DNA of 45,456 nt from JACIWG01 sp049969935 (GTDB lineage Archaea > Thermoproteota > Nitrososphaeria > JACIWG01): assembly GCA_049969935.1 (NCBI GenBank), contig JBMFNX010000009.1:1-45456 (forward strand), given 5' to 3'. Under the pieces are notes generated by a model. It saw only the letters and a list, made by a program, of their open reading frames with translations. It was not told the origin of the DNA and made no database searches. The position numbers and the translations under genes are program-made. Shown here in pieces: positions 32,657 through 41,091 of this stretch. How positions within the stretch are numbered: the first letter of the stretch is position 1; every line of letters starts with the position of its first letter.

Positions 32657-33397
32657 TTATTTTGACAATAGTCTCATAAACTCTTTCGCATTTTCTTTCA
32701 TGTAAACATTATTGAACATGACATAGGCAATATTACAATTGTACTCTTCTATTTTTGTTCTCAACCTTTTTAAATCTTCAACCGTATACTTGTATCTGTA
32801 ATCGATTCTTCCTCCCAAATAGTTTCCATGAAGTCTATAGTATCCTATTCCCTTTTTAGAAAAATATAGTGGCTCATCTTTTAAGGGATCCACGCAGGAT
32901 ATTAGATCAAATTCCTCGCATACTCTTTTAAATTCATCCTTTCTCCATCCCCTTAATTCTAGCGCAATCATGATATTATCTCTTTCAATTTTAGAAAAAA
33001 ATTTTCTCATTTTCTCTAAGCTTTTTTCATCCTGCTTGAAGCTTGCTGGCAACTGTATCAGGCATACTGGTGATTTTAGCACCCTACATACTTCAACCGT
33101 CTCTTTCCAGTATCCTATAACTTCCTCTGTAGGATTTAGGAAACCAACCTTATCTTTAAGTTTCACAAAATCTTTTATCCCACTCTTTTTCCAGGTTGGA
33201 GATGTAATTGGATGTGTTATTGCCTGATGGCATTTTACGGTAAAAATAAAATCTTCTGGAACAGTCTCCCTCCACCTTTGTACGGTCTCAATTTTAGGTA
33301 TCCTGTAAAATGTTGAATTTATTTCAGCAACCTTAAACTCTCTAGAATAATTTTTTAATCCACCTGGTGTTCCACAGCATCCAACATATATTTCCAT
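32657..33397 (-). CDS. DUF72 domain protein
   Basis: A 246-residue protein of the DUF72 (YecE-like) family, a TIM-barrel fold of unknown reaction. Diagnostic stretches: 'YVGCCGTPGGLKNYSREFKV' at the N-terminus (family usually 'iGtsGw.y..w...FY'), 'AEINSTFYRIPKIETVQRW' and 'EDFIFTVKCHQAITH', 'CLIQLPASFKQDEKSLEKMR', 'IALELRGWR', 'YYRLHGN'. Length and motifs are complete. It is convergent with the S2P gene (8 bases between stops). Confidence 0.9.
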   Translation of the reverse strand: MEIYVGCCGTPGGLKNYSREFKVAEINSTFYRIPKIETVQRWRETVPEDFIFTVKCHQAITHPITSPTWKKSGIKDFVKLKDKVGFLNPTEEVIGYWKETVEVCRVLKSPVCLIQLPASFKQDEKSLEKMRKFFSKIERDNIMIALELRGWRKDEFKRVCEEFDLISCVDPLKDEPLYFSKKGIGYYRLHGNYLGGRIDYRYKYTVEDLKRLRTKIEEYNCNIAYVMFNNVYMKENAKEFMRLLSK

Positions 33398-33480
33398 TAA
33401 TATAAAATTGGCTGTTCTGCTGATTTAAAAATTTTTAATCCAAAAATAAGAGGGATGATAGAAAATGGTTGAGGTTACAT

Positions 33481-35217
33481 CTATTCTCTTTCTACAACCT
33501 TGTCTAATGCTGTTCCCATTGAAGCGTCAGCATACCTGTCAACTATAATGTCAACTATCGCCGGCCTTCTCCTTGTCTCAGAATATTCTACCGCCCACTT
33601 GAACGCCTCTTTTATCTCCTCTATCCTTGTAACTCTCTTTCCAGCTGCACCGAATGCTTCAGCGAACTTTACGAAGTCAGCCATCTGTTCATCGTACCAT
33701 ATGTCTACAGCGAACTCGAAATTGTAGTTGTATTTTTCCTGCTGTCTAATAAGTGAAAGATAGCCATTGTTTATTATGATTACTATGAAGGGTATATTGT
33801 ACTGGCATGCTACTGCGAACTCTTCACAACAGAATCCGAACCCATAGTCTCCTGTTACAGCTACCACAAGCTTGTCTGGTCTAGCTATTTTTGCACCTAT
33901 TGCTGCAGGAAGATCCCAGCCAAGTGGTCCAGCTCCACCTGGTACAAGATAGTGTCTTGGATAGAATATGTCTTGCATCTGAGATGACCATATTTGGTTC
34001 AATCCTATTGTGGTCACGAATATTGTATCCTTTGGAAAGAACTCGTTTATTTCCTTCATAACCCTCTGCGGTTTTATTGGTATCTGCTCATAATCCATTT
34101 TCCTAGCCATCTTAACACGTAGTTCTGGAATACTCTTAACCCACTCTGAAGCCTTTCTCTGTTGAACAAGTGAAAGTAGTATGGAATGGCCTGGATTTGG
34201 TGAAATCTCTTGTGCTCTACGTTTTGCTTCCTCAAGCATCATCTGTAAAGTAATTTTTGCGTCACCAACTATGCCTAGGTCCGGTGAAAATATTCTGCCA
34301 ATTTGGGTTGGCTCAATGTCGACGTGAATGAATTTTCTACCTCTACGGTATACTTCTAGGTCTCCAGTGTGCCTGTCAGAAAATCTGCATCCGACAGCAA
34401 AAACTAGGTCTGACTCAAGAAAAACCTTGTTCCCTAATGGTGTATTGCATATGACTCCAACCTGTCCAGCGTAGAGTGGATGGTCAGCTGGAACGCCTCC
34501 CTTACCCATCAATGTTGTTACAATTGGAACCTGCAAAAATTCTGCAAGTTCTATAAACTCTTGTGTTGCGTCAGCAGAAATAACTCCTCCACCCATAAGG
34601 AATAATGGTTTTTCAGCGGAAAGTATCATGTCAAGAGCTTTCCTAACCTGTTTCCATGTCGGCCTAGGCTTAAATATTTCAAGAGAACGGTCTCCTTCTG
34701 GATCATATTCTATCTCAGCCCTTTGAACATCCAAGGGTAGGTCGATAAGGACAGGTCCAGGTCTACCTTCTCTTGCTATTCTAAAGGCTTCACGGAAGAT
34801 CATTGGAATATGTGATGGTTCCATGACACACCAGCTTTTCTTAGTAATAGGCTTAACTATCTCAGCTATTTCTGTCGCCTGAAAAGCATCTTTTCCAAGC
34901 TGTGATCTAACGTTTTGGCCTGTTATTGCAACAATTGGTATCGCATCAACTTTTGCAGCATAAAGCCCTGTTACCATGTTTGTGCCAGCTGGACCGGATG
35001 TGCCAACGCAGACTCCAACCTTCCCACTTGCCCTAGCGTAGCCGTCAGCAGCATGAACTCCACCCTCCTCGTGTCTAACAGTATAATGTCTTATCTTTTT
35101 CGAGTTCGCAAGAGCCTTATAGAATGGTAGTATTCCAGCACCTGGTATTCCAAAAATTACTTCAACACCCTCGTCCTCTAAAATTTTTACAGCCGCCTCC
35201 ATTGCAGGCATCTTCAT
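33481..35217 (-). CDS. gcl: ThDP enzyme, glyoxylate carboligase-like
   Basis: A 578-residue thiamine-diphosphate enzyme of normal family length. Several stretches fit glyoxylate carboligase (tartronate-semialdehyde synthase) better than acetolactate synthase: 'VCVGTSGPAGTNMVTGLYAA', 'RHTGDLEVYRRGRKFIHVD', 'IEPTQIGRIFSPDLGIVGDA', 'VTTIGLNQIWSSQM', 'GPLGWDLPAAIGA', and the ThDP motif 'VTGDYGFGFCCEEFAVACQY'. However, Glu50 in 'VRHEEGGVHAADGYARA' sits where E. coli Gcl has Val51, so the canonical ThDP-activating Glu is present. The cofactor-binding Mg motif 'GDYG...NNGY' is complete. The assignment is by motif comparison from memory; an acetolactate synthase-like activity is the alternative. Confidence 0.75.
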   Translation of the reverse strand: MKMPAMEAAVKILEDEGVEVIFGIPGAGILPFYKALANSKKIRHYTVRHEEGGVHAADGYARASGKVGVCVGTSGPAGTNMVTGLYAAKVDAIPIVAITGQNVRSQLGKDAFQATEIAEIVKPITKKSWCVMEPSHIPMIFREAFRIAREGRPGPVLIDLPLDVQRAEIEYDPEGDRSLEIFKPRPTWKQVRKALDMILSAEKPLFLMGGGVISADATQEFIELAEFLQVPIVTTLMGKGGVPADHPLYAGQVGVICNTPLGNKVFLESDLVFAVGCRFSDRHTGDLEVYRRGRKFIHVDIEPTQIGRIFSPDLGIVGDAKITLQMMLEEAKRRAQEISPNPGHSILLSLVQQRKASEWVKSIPELRVKMARKMDYEQIPIKPQRVMKEINEFFPKDTIFVTTIGLNQIWSSQMQDIFYPRHYLVPGGAGPLGWDLPAAIGAKIARPDKLVVAVTGDYGFGFCCEEFAVACQYNIPFIVIIINNGYLSLIRQQEKYNYNFEFAVDIWYDEQMADFVKFAEAFGAAGKRVTRIEEIKEAFKWAVEYSETRRRPAIVDIIVDRYADASMGTALDKVVERE

Positions 35218-35261
35218 ATAAATCTACCTAACCAATGTTATTGGCTTATATATTGTTTTCT

Positions 35262-36446
35262 TCAAGACATGGTTCTAATAACATTTTCAATTAGAAGGTC
35301 TGCTTTCTTTTTATCTTCTTCAGTAAACTTTCCTTTAACCAGTACAGTCGGCTCCACTACTTTCATTCCAATTTCAACTAACTTGCTTTTTAATTGCTCT
35401 ATAATATTGCTTCCCCAAGTATAGTTTGCGAATATTCCAAAACTTTTTGGTCTAACGTTCTTGATTCTAGCATATTCAATAAAGTTTGTTATGGGTGGAT
35501 AGACTGCGCCCTCGTATGTTGGTGAGCCTAAAAGTATGGCTTTGGAATCGATAAGCTCAGGTAATATAAAGCTTGGGTGAACCCAACATAAGTCAAAAGA
35601 TTTAACATTCACGCCCATCCCCCTGAACTGTGTTTCAAAATATTTTGCAACCTCAGCCGTATGCCCATACATGCTCCCATACAAGATCAAAACCTTGTTC
35701 TCATCAACTCCACTGCTCCATTTAAGATACAATTTTATGGGATAGTTTGGGTCCTTTCTGTAAATGGGCCCATGTGTTGTGCATAGAAAATTTATTTGAA
35801 GACCCTTTATCTTTTCAGCTGCCTTGAGAACAAACTGTGAATAGTGTGAAACAATGTCCGCAAAATATCTTTTCATTTCACCCTCAAAATCTTTTACATT
35901 AATTTCTTCGTCAAAGATTTTCTCATCTAATGCTCCGAATGTGCCGAAAGCGTCGCCTGAAAATAGTGTTCCACTATCGATGTCGTATGTGAAGATTGTT
36001 TCTGGCCAATGAAGCCAAGGTGCTGTAATAAATTTTAAAGTATGTCCACCCAAATCTATAACGTCTCCGTCCTTTACAGCTAGAGTCTCGAAACCCCCTC
36101 CATAGTATGCTTTCGCAAAGTTTATTCCCATTTGAGAACTAACAACCTTCGCTCCTGAAGCCTTCTCAACAACCTCGTTAAGTGCTCCACTGTGGTCGGG
36201 TTCAAGATGGTTTAAAATAATATAATCTATTTCAGAACATTTTATAGTTTCTTCAATGTTCGACAAAAATTCTTTTGAATAGAATTCATCAACAGTATCA
36301 ATTAATGCAACCCTTTCAGAACCCTTGACAATGTAAGAGTTATAGGATACACCATAAGGTATAGGCCATAATCCTTCAAAAAGTATGTTCCTTCTATCGT
36401 TAACACCAACCCAAAAAATGTCCTCGCAAACCTTAACTGAAACCAA
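35262..36446 (-). CDS. fprA: A-type flavodiiron protein (FprA family)
   Basis: A 394-residue flavoprotein. The N-terminal metallo-beta-lactamase domain binds the di-iron site with all ligands visible: His80, Glu82, Asp84, His85 ('NHLEPDHSGAL'), His146 ('APWLHWPE'), Asp165 ('FSGDAFG') and His225 ('TTHGPIY'). The C-terminal flavodoxin domain starts at about 250 ('VLILYGSMYGHTAEVAKYF', FMN phosphate loop). It reduces O2 to water (or NO to N2O) with electrons from F420H2 or a rubredoxin/ferredoxin partner, protecting anaerobes. The start is TTG; no ATG is near. Divergent from the ferredoxin-dependent porCDAB operon. Confidence 0.93.
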   Translation of the reverse strand: MVSVKVCEDIFWVGVNDRRNILFEGLWPIPYGVSYNSYIVKGSERVALIDTVDEFYSKEFLSNIEETIKCSEIDYIILNHLEPDHSGALNEVVEKASGAKVVSSQMGINFAKAYYGGGFETLAVKDGDVIDLGGHTLKFITAPWLHWPETIFTYDIDSGTLFSGDAFGTFGALDEKIFDEEINVKDFEGEMKRYFADIVSHYSQFVLKAAEKIKGLQINFLCTTHGPIYRKDPNYPIKLYLKWSSGVDENKVLILYGSMYGHTAEVAKYFETQFRGMGVNVKSFDLCWVHPSFILPELIDSKAILLGSPTYEGAVYPPITNFIEYARIKNVRPKSFGIFANYTWGSNIIEQLKSKLVEIGMKVVEPTVLVKGKFTEEDKKKADLLIENVIRTMS

Positions 36447-36478
36447 ATTTGATTACACCAAAGTAGAAAGCAGACACT

Positions 36479-36520
36479 TTTTATATAAAAGTTTCTTAAA
36501 AATAAAAATCCTTTTATATT
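36479..36520. promoter_or_regulatory. Divergent fprA / por promoter region
   Basis: The minus-strand element 'ttttatataaaaag' at about 36476-36489 faces fprA (TTG start 36446). The plus-strand element 'cttttatatt' at 36511-36520 is centred 34 bases before the porC ATG at 36550. Both resemble archaeal TATA boxes. The two are only about 30 bases apart, so a bound factor could affect both. Confidence 0.5.
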
Positions 36521-36549
36521 AAGCCAGTAAAATTATAGATTGACAAATT

Positions 36550-37104
36550 ATGCTTTATGAAATAAGATTCCACGGTAGAGGAGGTCAGGGTGCTGTAACA
36601 GCTGCAGAGCTACTGGTTAAGGCCGCTGTATCTGAAGGTAAATGGGGCCAATCTTTCCCATTCTTTGGCGCTGAAAGAAGAGGTGCTCCGGTAACAGCCT
36701 TTGCCAGGATTTCAGAAGAAAAGTATTTCTTACACTCTCCCATAACCGAACCAAATATTGTTGTTGTCCTCGATAGAAAAATATTGGATATTGTTGATGT
36801 AAAATCAGGACTTAAAGAAAATGGTACATTAGTGATAAATTCTTCTAGAAATATTTCAAAAGAATTGTTACAAAATTTTAGAACTTATGTTGTTGATGCT
36901 ACAAAAATTGCAGTCTCTCTTGGTCTCTCTTTTGCAGGATGGATTATAGTAAATACTGCTATGCTTGGCGCTATTGTAAAATCTGTTCCAATAGTAACAC
37001 TAGAAGGTATCGTGAATGCTATTAGAAACAATTGGGCTGGAAGAGTTGGGGAACTTAACGCTGAAGCTGCAAAAAGAGCTTATGAGGAGGTGAATATTTT
37101 ATGA
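36550..37104 (+). CDS. porC: 2-oxoacid:ferredoxin oxidoreductase gamma subunit
   Basis: A 184-residue gamma subunit with 'EIRFHGRGGQGAVTAAELLV' at the N-terminus, the hallmark of the pyruvate/ketoisovalerate oxidoreductase catalytic domain, and 'QSFPFFGAERRGAPVTAFAR', also diagnostic. First gene of porC-D-A-B, coupled by a 4-base overlap to porD. With the other subunits it oxidises a 2-oxoacid (most likely pyruvate) and CoA to acyl-CoA and CO2, reducing ferredoxin. Confidence 0.95.
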   Translation: MLYEIRFHGRGGQGAVTAAELLVKAAVSEGKWGQSFPFFGAERRGAPVTAFARISEEKYFLHSPITEPNIVVVLDRKILDIVDVKSGLKENGTLVINSSRNISKELLQNFRTYVVDATKIAVSLGLSFAGWIIVNTAMLGAIVKSVPIVTLEGIVNAIRNNWAGRVGELNAEAAKRAYEEVNIL

Positions 37105-37352
37105 AAAGGGTTGCTGCAATATCCTTTCCATCGAAGGGTGCTGCAGGAGAGACTGGAACATGGAGGATTAAGAAACCAGTCATTGAAAGGCAAAAGTGTG
37201 TAAAATGCATGATTTGCTGGCTATTTTGTCCAGAAGGAACCATTTTAAGGAAAGAAGATGATTCTGTTGAAATTGACTACAGATATTGTAAGGGCTGCGG
37301 TGTCTGTGCAAACGAGTGTCCTACAAAGGCTATAACGATGGTGGAGGAATGA
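37101..37352 (+). CDS. porD: 2-oxoacid:ferredoxin oxidoreductase delta subunit (2 [4Fe-4S])
   Basis: An 83-residue ferredoxin-like subunit with two cluster motifs: 'CVKCMICWLFCPEG' and 'CKGCGVCANECPTKA', each C-x2-C-x2-C-x3-C-P. The N-terminal 'GAAGETGTWRIKKPVIERQK' is the PorD-type lead-in. It carries electrons from the ThDP active site to soluble ferredoxin. Start overlaps the porC stop by 4 bases; porA begins 4 bases after the stop. Confidence 0.95.
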   Translation: MKRVAAISFPSKGAAGETGTWRIKKPVIERQKCVKCMICWLFCPEGTILRKEDDSVEIDYRYCKGCGVCANECPTKAITMVEE

Positions 37353-37356
37353 GATC

Positions 37357-38538
37357 ATGATACAAGTTTTAACAGGCAACCATTCTGCAGCATATGCTGC
37401 ACTATTATCCGACGTTGAAGTAGTTTCAGCCTATCCTATAACACCTCAAACTCAGATTGTGGAAAAGATTGCAGAATTTGTTGAAACAGGCAAGTTGAAG
37501 GCAAAATATGTTCGTGTAGAATCAGAGCATAGTGCTATGGCCGTATGTGTTGGCGCATCATCAGCTGGCGCAAGAACATTTACTGCCACATCATCACATG
37601 GCCTACTTTACATGAGTGAAATGGTTTATTGGGCTTCAGCTGCAAGGCTTCCAATAGTTATGCCAGTCGTCTGTAGAGCGCTTGGTCCACCATGGAACAT
37701 TTGGAATGAGCATACAGACATGCTTCTTTTAAGAGACTTTGGCTGGATCCAGTTTTTTGCAGAATCAAATCAAGAAGTTTTGGATACAATAATCCAGGCG
37801 TACAAGATAGCTGAAGACGAACGAGTCCTAATACCCGTAATGGTAGGCCTCGACGCTTTCACACTATCACATACTTCAGAACCTGTTGACGTTCCAGAAA
37901 TAGAATCGGTTAGAAAATTCTTGCCACCCCGACCTAGTGCACCATATGTCTTTGACCCATCAAATCCATTCACATTCGGCAATCTCACTTACCCATCACA
38001 TTATATGGAAATAAAATATATGCATCATAAGGCTATAGAGGATGCTGAAAAGGTTATTCTAGAAGTTGATGGTGAATGGAACAAAATTTTTTGTAGAAAA
38101 TATGGTTTACTCGACAAGTTCATGTGCGATGATGCCAAAGTCATAATTTTAACAATCGGTTCCTCAGCTGGTGACGCTAAAGAGGCTGCAAAAGTGCTTA
38201 GAAAAGCTGGCATAGCAGCCGGTGTACTGAGAATAAGAGTAATAAACCCATTTCCATCAAAAGAACTTTCTAACATCCTATCAAATGTTGATGCAGTAGC
38301 TGTAGTTGACAGAAATCTTTCACCAGGAAATGGGGGAATATTGTTAGAGAAAATTAAGAGTTCACTCTATAGCTCAAAATATAGGCCGTTCATCAAAGGA
38401 TACTTAGCCGGATTAGGTGGTAGAGATATAACCGTAAAAGATTACATAAAAATTTTCGAAAAAACTCTAGAATCTCACAAGAAGGGTGAAACAGAAACAG
38501 AATGGTTTAACCTAAACCTAGAGGTGACACGCTCATGA
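37357..38538 (+). CDS. porA: 2-oxoacid:ferredoxin oxidoreductase alpha subunit
   Basis: A 393-residue alpha subunit. 'DVEVVSAYPITPQTQIVEKI' and 'YVRVESEHSAMAVCVGASSA' (Glu of the ThDP pyrimidine site) are family hallmarks, followed by 'RTFTATSSHGLLYMSEMVYW' and 'LPIVMPVVCRALGPPWNIWN'. The C-terminal transketolase-C-like part includes 'VAVVDRNLSPGNGG'. The 'YPITPQT' region and domain order fit pyruvate-type enzymes. Overlaps porB by 4 bases. Confidence 0.94.
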   Translation: MIQVLTGNHSAAYAALLSDVEVVSAYPITPQTQIVEKIAEFVETGKLKAKYVRVESEHSAMAVCVGASSAGARTFTATSSHGLLYMSEMVYWASAARLPIVMPVVCRALGPPWNIWNEHTDMLLLRDFGWIQFFAESNQEVLDTIIQAYKIAEDERVLIPVMVGLDAFTLSHTSEPVDVPEIESVRKFLPPRPSAPYVFDPSNPFTFGNLTYPSHYMEIKYMHHKAIEDAEKVILEVDGEWNKIFCRKYGLLDKFMCDDAKVIILTIGSSAGDAKEAAKVLRKAGIAAGVLRIRVINPFPSKELSNILSNVDAVAVVDRNLSPGNGGILLEKIKSSLYSSKYRPFIKGYLAGLGGRDITVKDYIKIFEKTLESHKKGETETEWFNLNLEVTRS

Positions 38539-39449
38539 ATATAAAAGATTTGGATAAAGAAGAATATATTCTCCCCGGCAACTCATCATGTCCAGGTTGC
38601 CCAGCAAGCTTGGGCCTAAGGCTCTTAACTAAAGCAGTAGGTGCTAACGCTATCCTAGTTATTCCCGCAAGCTGTATGACAGTAATACAGGGTGCATACC
38701 CAAACACTTCCATAAAACTACCCACCCTAAACATAGCGTTCGCTGCATCCGCGGCAGCTGCCACTGGACTTTCAGCCGCTTTCGAAATTAAAGGCAAAAG
38801 TCATTCAATAGTCGTGTACGCTGGCGATGGTGGTACAGCTGACATAGGACTACAGGCTCTATCGGGTGCAGCTGAAAGAAACGAGAACATAACATACGTA
38901 TGCTATGATAATGAAGCCTACCAGAACACAGGCATACAAAGAAGTAGTGCAACACCCTACGGTGCCTGGACCACTACAACAGTAAAGGGGAAACTTGAGC
39001 AGAAAAAGGATGTTCCAAAAATAGTTGCATCCCATAATGTACCCTATGTTGCAACAGCCTCCATAGCATATCCAATTGACTTTATAGAAAAGGTTAGAAG
39101 GGCTTTAAAAATCAGGGGCTTCAAATATATTCACCTGCACGCTCCATGTCCAACAGGATGGCGTTTTCCATCAGAGAAAACTGTAGAAGTCGCCCGTTTA
39201 GCTGTCCTAACTGGAGCATGGATCCTCTATGAAATAGAAAAAGGTGTTCTACAGTTAACGGGTCCAAGCAAAAACCTCTTAGAAAGGAGTGCACGAAAAC
39301 CCGTTCAAGAATATCTGAAACTTCAAGGACGTTTCCAACATTTGAATGAGGAAATGATAAATAAAATCAATGAAGATGTTGAAGAAAAATGGAATGAAAT
39401 AAAGTTAACGATAAAATTCAAAGAAGATATATCAAAGGTCTTGAAGTAG
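38535..39449 (+). CDS. porB: 2-oxoacid:ferredoxin oxidoreductase beta subunit
   Basis: A 304-residue beta subunit that binds ThDP. 'GNSSCPGCPASLGLRLL' gives two Cys for the proximal [4Fe-4S] cluster, 'VYAGDGGTADIGLQALSGA' with 'DNEAYQNTGIQRS' is the ThDP-Mg motif (GDGG...N), and 'HLHAPCPTGWRF' is PorB-specific with a late Cys ligand. 'SSATPYGAWTTTT' is typical of the pyruvate enzyme. Last gene of the operon; the next gene is convergent, 20 bases away. Confidence 0.95.
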   Translation: MNIKDLDKEEYILPGNSSCPGCPASLGLRLLTKAVGANAILVIPASCMTVIQGAYPNTSIKLPTLNIAFAASAAAATGLSAAFEIKGKSHSIVVYAGDGGTADIGLQALSGAAERNENITYVCYDNEAYQNTGIQRSSATPYGAWTTTTVKGKLEQKKDVPKIVASHNVPYVATASIAYPIDFIEKVRRALKIRGFKYIHLHAPCPTGWRFPSEKTVEVARLAVLTGAWILYEIEKGVLQLTGPSKNLLERSARKPVQEYLKLQGRFQHLNEEMINKINEDVEEKWNEIKLTIKFKEDISKVLK

Positions 39450-39469
39450 GAAAGTGTCAAATAAATTTT

Positions 39470-40255
39470 TTACCTATAGACTTCCTCTACATCCTTGTAC
39501 CATTTCTTTTTTTCTCCAACTTTAGCCCTGAGTTTCCAGCTTAACGATTTCTCCTCCCTATCTATGGCTCTTAAAATCTTCTCTAGCCTTTCTAAAACAA
39601 TCTTTTTATCCTCATCACTTAGCTTTGTACTGTTGATACTATAGTTTTTTACCTTCTCCATGTTTTGGGTGACAGTTTTCCAGAAGCCCCAGTCTCCTGC
39701 AAGAATTTTTGCAATATATGGTGCATTTATCTGCTCCTTATCACCTTCTCCAACCTCATGCTCTCTCAAAAGCATTATAGTATCAATCACATCCTTTTCA
39801 TTAATCATGACTATCTGCATTTTCTCCAAGAAAAGTTCTGCTAAAGGTATTGTTGGCTTATCAACCTCCAATCTTCCCTCAAACTCTATTATATGATTAA
39901 ATTCTAGTCTATCAAAAAATATGTCAGAATGTATCTTCTTATCCGAACCATAATAGTATAATAGCCTTCTGTAGCCGAAGATTCTTGTAAAGTATTGGTC
40001 CTCAATCCATCCATTGTTTGCATAAAGTTTTCTAACATCAACCCTAAACCTACTGTATGAGGCAAAATCTATGTCAGAAAATTTTCTGCCAAGATTATCT
40101 TGTATATAACCGTACCTGTTACAGTGTATTCTGTAGGCGAGTGAACCCAAATTTCTTAAAATTATATTATTTTTTTCAGCCTCTTCAACTATTGTATAAG
40201 CTTTGTCCGCCAACTCTTCCCATTTAAACCATGCTTGTCCCTCGAACATCCGCAT
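39470..40255 (-). CDS. Nucleotidyltransferase-like protein
   Basis: A 261-residue protein with a pol-beta-type nucleotidyltransferase layout: 'RNLGSLAYRIHC' (Gly-Ser strand), 'RKFSDIDFASYS' (Asp-x-Asp metal site) and 'KIHSDIFFDRLEFNHIIEF' (third Asp). It also has 'IPLAELFLEKMQIVMINEKDVIDTIMLL', a helix pair seen in a cyanobacterial and archaeal family of unknown function. The C-terminus (about 190-261) is a helical, Lys/Glu-rich extension. The nucleotide acceptor is unknown. It is the last minus-strand gene after the cysteine hydrolase, with a 95-base gap, so it may have its own promoter. Confidence 0.65.
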   Translation of the reverse strand: MRMFEGQAWFKWEELADKAYTIVEEAEKNNIILRNLGSLAYRIHCNRYGYIQDNLGRKFSDIDFASYSRFRVDVRKLYANNGWIEDQYFTRIFGYRRLLYYYGSDKKIHSDIFFDRLEFNHIIEFEGRLEVDKPTIPLAELFLEKMQIVMINEKDVIDTIMLLREHEVGEGDKEQINAPYIAKILAGDWGFWKTVTQNMEKVKNYSINSTKLSDEDKKIVLERLEKILRAIDREEKSLSWKLRAKVGEKKKWYKDVEEVYR

Positions 40256-40350
40256 ATGCTTTAAAAACTGGATATTTAAAAATTAAAGTCCTTTTCAGTA
40301 CAGCATCTTTGAAAAAATATAAAAAGTGGTGGGCTACGGTTACCTTCTGT

Positions 40351-41052
40351 TCAACTTTTGTCAGGAAGTTTTTCTAAAATCTTTAGAACTTCCTCAGTTT
40401 TCTTAACCTTTGCGCACACGTCTTTTTGTGCAAGTAGTACTGCGTCATGTAATTGTTTTGACCTTGTTGTGCAACCATCCTCTAATAATAGTACATCATA
40501 TCCTAAGTCGGCTGCATGAATTGATGTCGCTAGAACACACTGGTCTGTTAGAAAGCCTACAATAATGAGGCTGTCAATGTCCATGTTTCTGAGTATAAAA
40601 TCTAGGTTTGTACCAGATAACGCGCCCCCATTTGTTTTAGAAATAACAAGCTCTCCAGGTAAAGGCTTAACCTCGTCAATAAATTCTCCATCCTCAAATT
40701 CTGGCGGTATTATTAGACCAATCTTCCTATTCACTTTCGCCGTATGTCTTGGATTATCTGTAGGCCCCTGTATTCTAACATGTATTATATCAAACCCCTT
40801 CCTACGACATACTTCAAGAAGTTTCTGAACGTTTTTGACAACATTTTTTACACGTTCATCATATTCTCTAACAGCCTCCCACGCCTCCTCTTCACTGTAT
40901 CCTGCTTTAACCGCTGCCTTGACATAATGTTCTCCAAGCACAAACTTTTGCATATCGATAAGGATTAAGGCTGTTTTTCCAGGTCTTAACTCGAAGTCAG
41001 GATATGGTGCCTCAACCAATCTTATTATATCCTCAAATGTTAGCTTGCCCAT
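40351..41052 (-). CDS. Cysteine hydrolase, isochorismatase family
   Basis: A 233-residue protein with the complete Asp-Lys-Cys triad (numbered from the ATG): Asp33 in 'ALILIDMQKFVLG', Lys139 in 'VISKTNGGALSGTNLD' and Cys172 in 'VGFLTDQCVLATSIHAAD', the nicotinamidase/isochorismatase signature. It is likely an amidase acting on a carbamoyl or amide compound. A TTG at 41064 could add four residues. It is third in a minus-strand row with an amino-acid permease and a metallophosphoesterase (27 bases upstream), suggesting shared uptake and use of a nitrogen compound, by context only. Confidence 0.88.
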   Translation of the reverse strand: MGKLTFEDIIRLVEAPYPDFELRPGKTALILIDMQKFVLGEHYVKAAVKAGYSEEEAWEAVREYDERVKNVVKNVQKLLEVCRRKGFDIIHVRIQGPTDNPRHTAKVNRKIGLIIPPEFEDGEFIDEVKPLPGELVISKTNGGALSGTNLDFILRNMDIDSLIIVGFLTDQCVLATSIHAADLGYDVLLLEDGCTTRSKQLHDAVLLAQKDVCAKVKKTEEVLKILEKLPDKS

Positions 41053-41091
41053 ACTTGTTCGCAAAAATATTGATTAAAAATTATATAAGTT

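Noticed and set aside
33481..35217. Acetolactate synthase large subunit.
   Set aside because: The HTG, IEPTQIGR and TTIGL stretches fit glyoxylate carboligase better; kept as an alternative because of Glu50.
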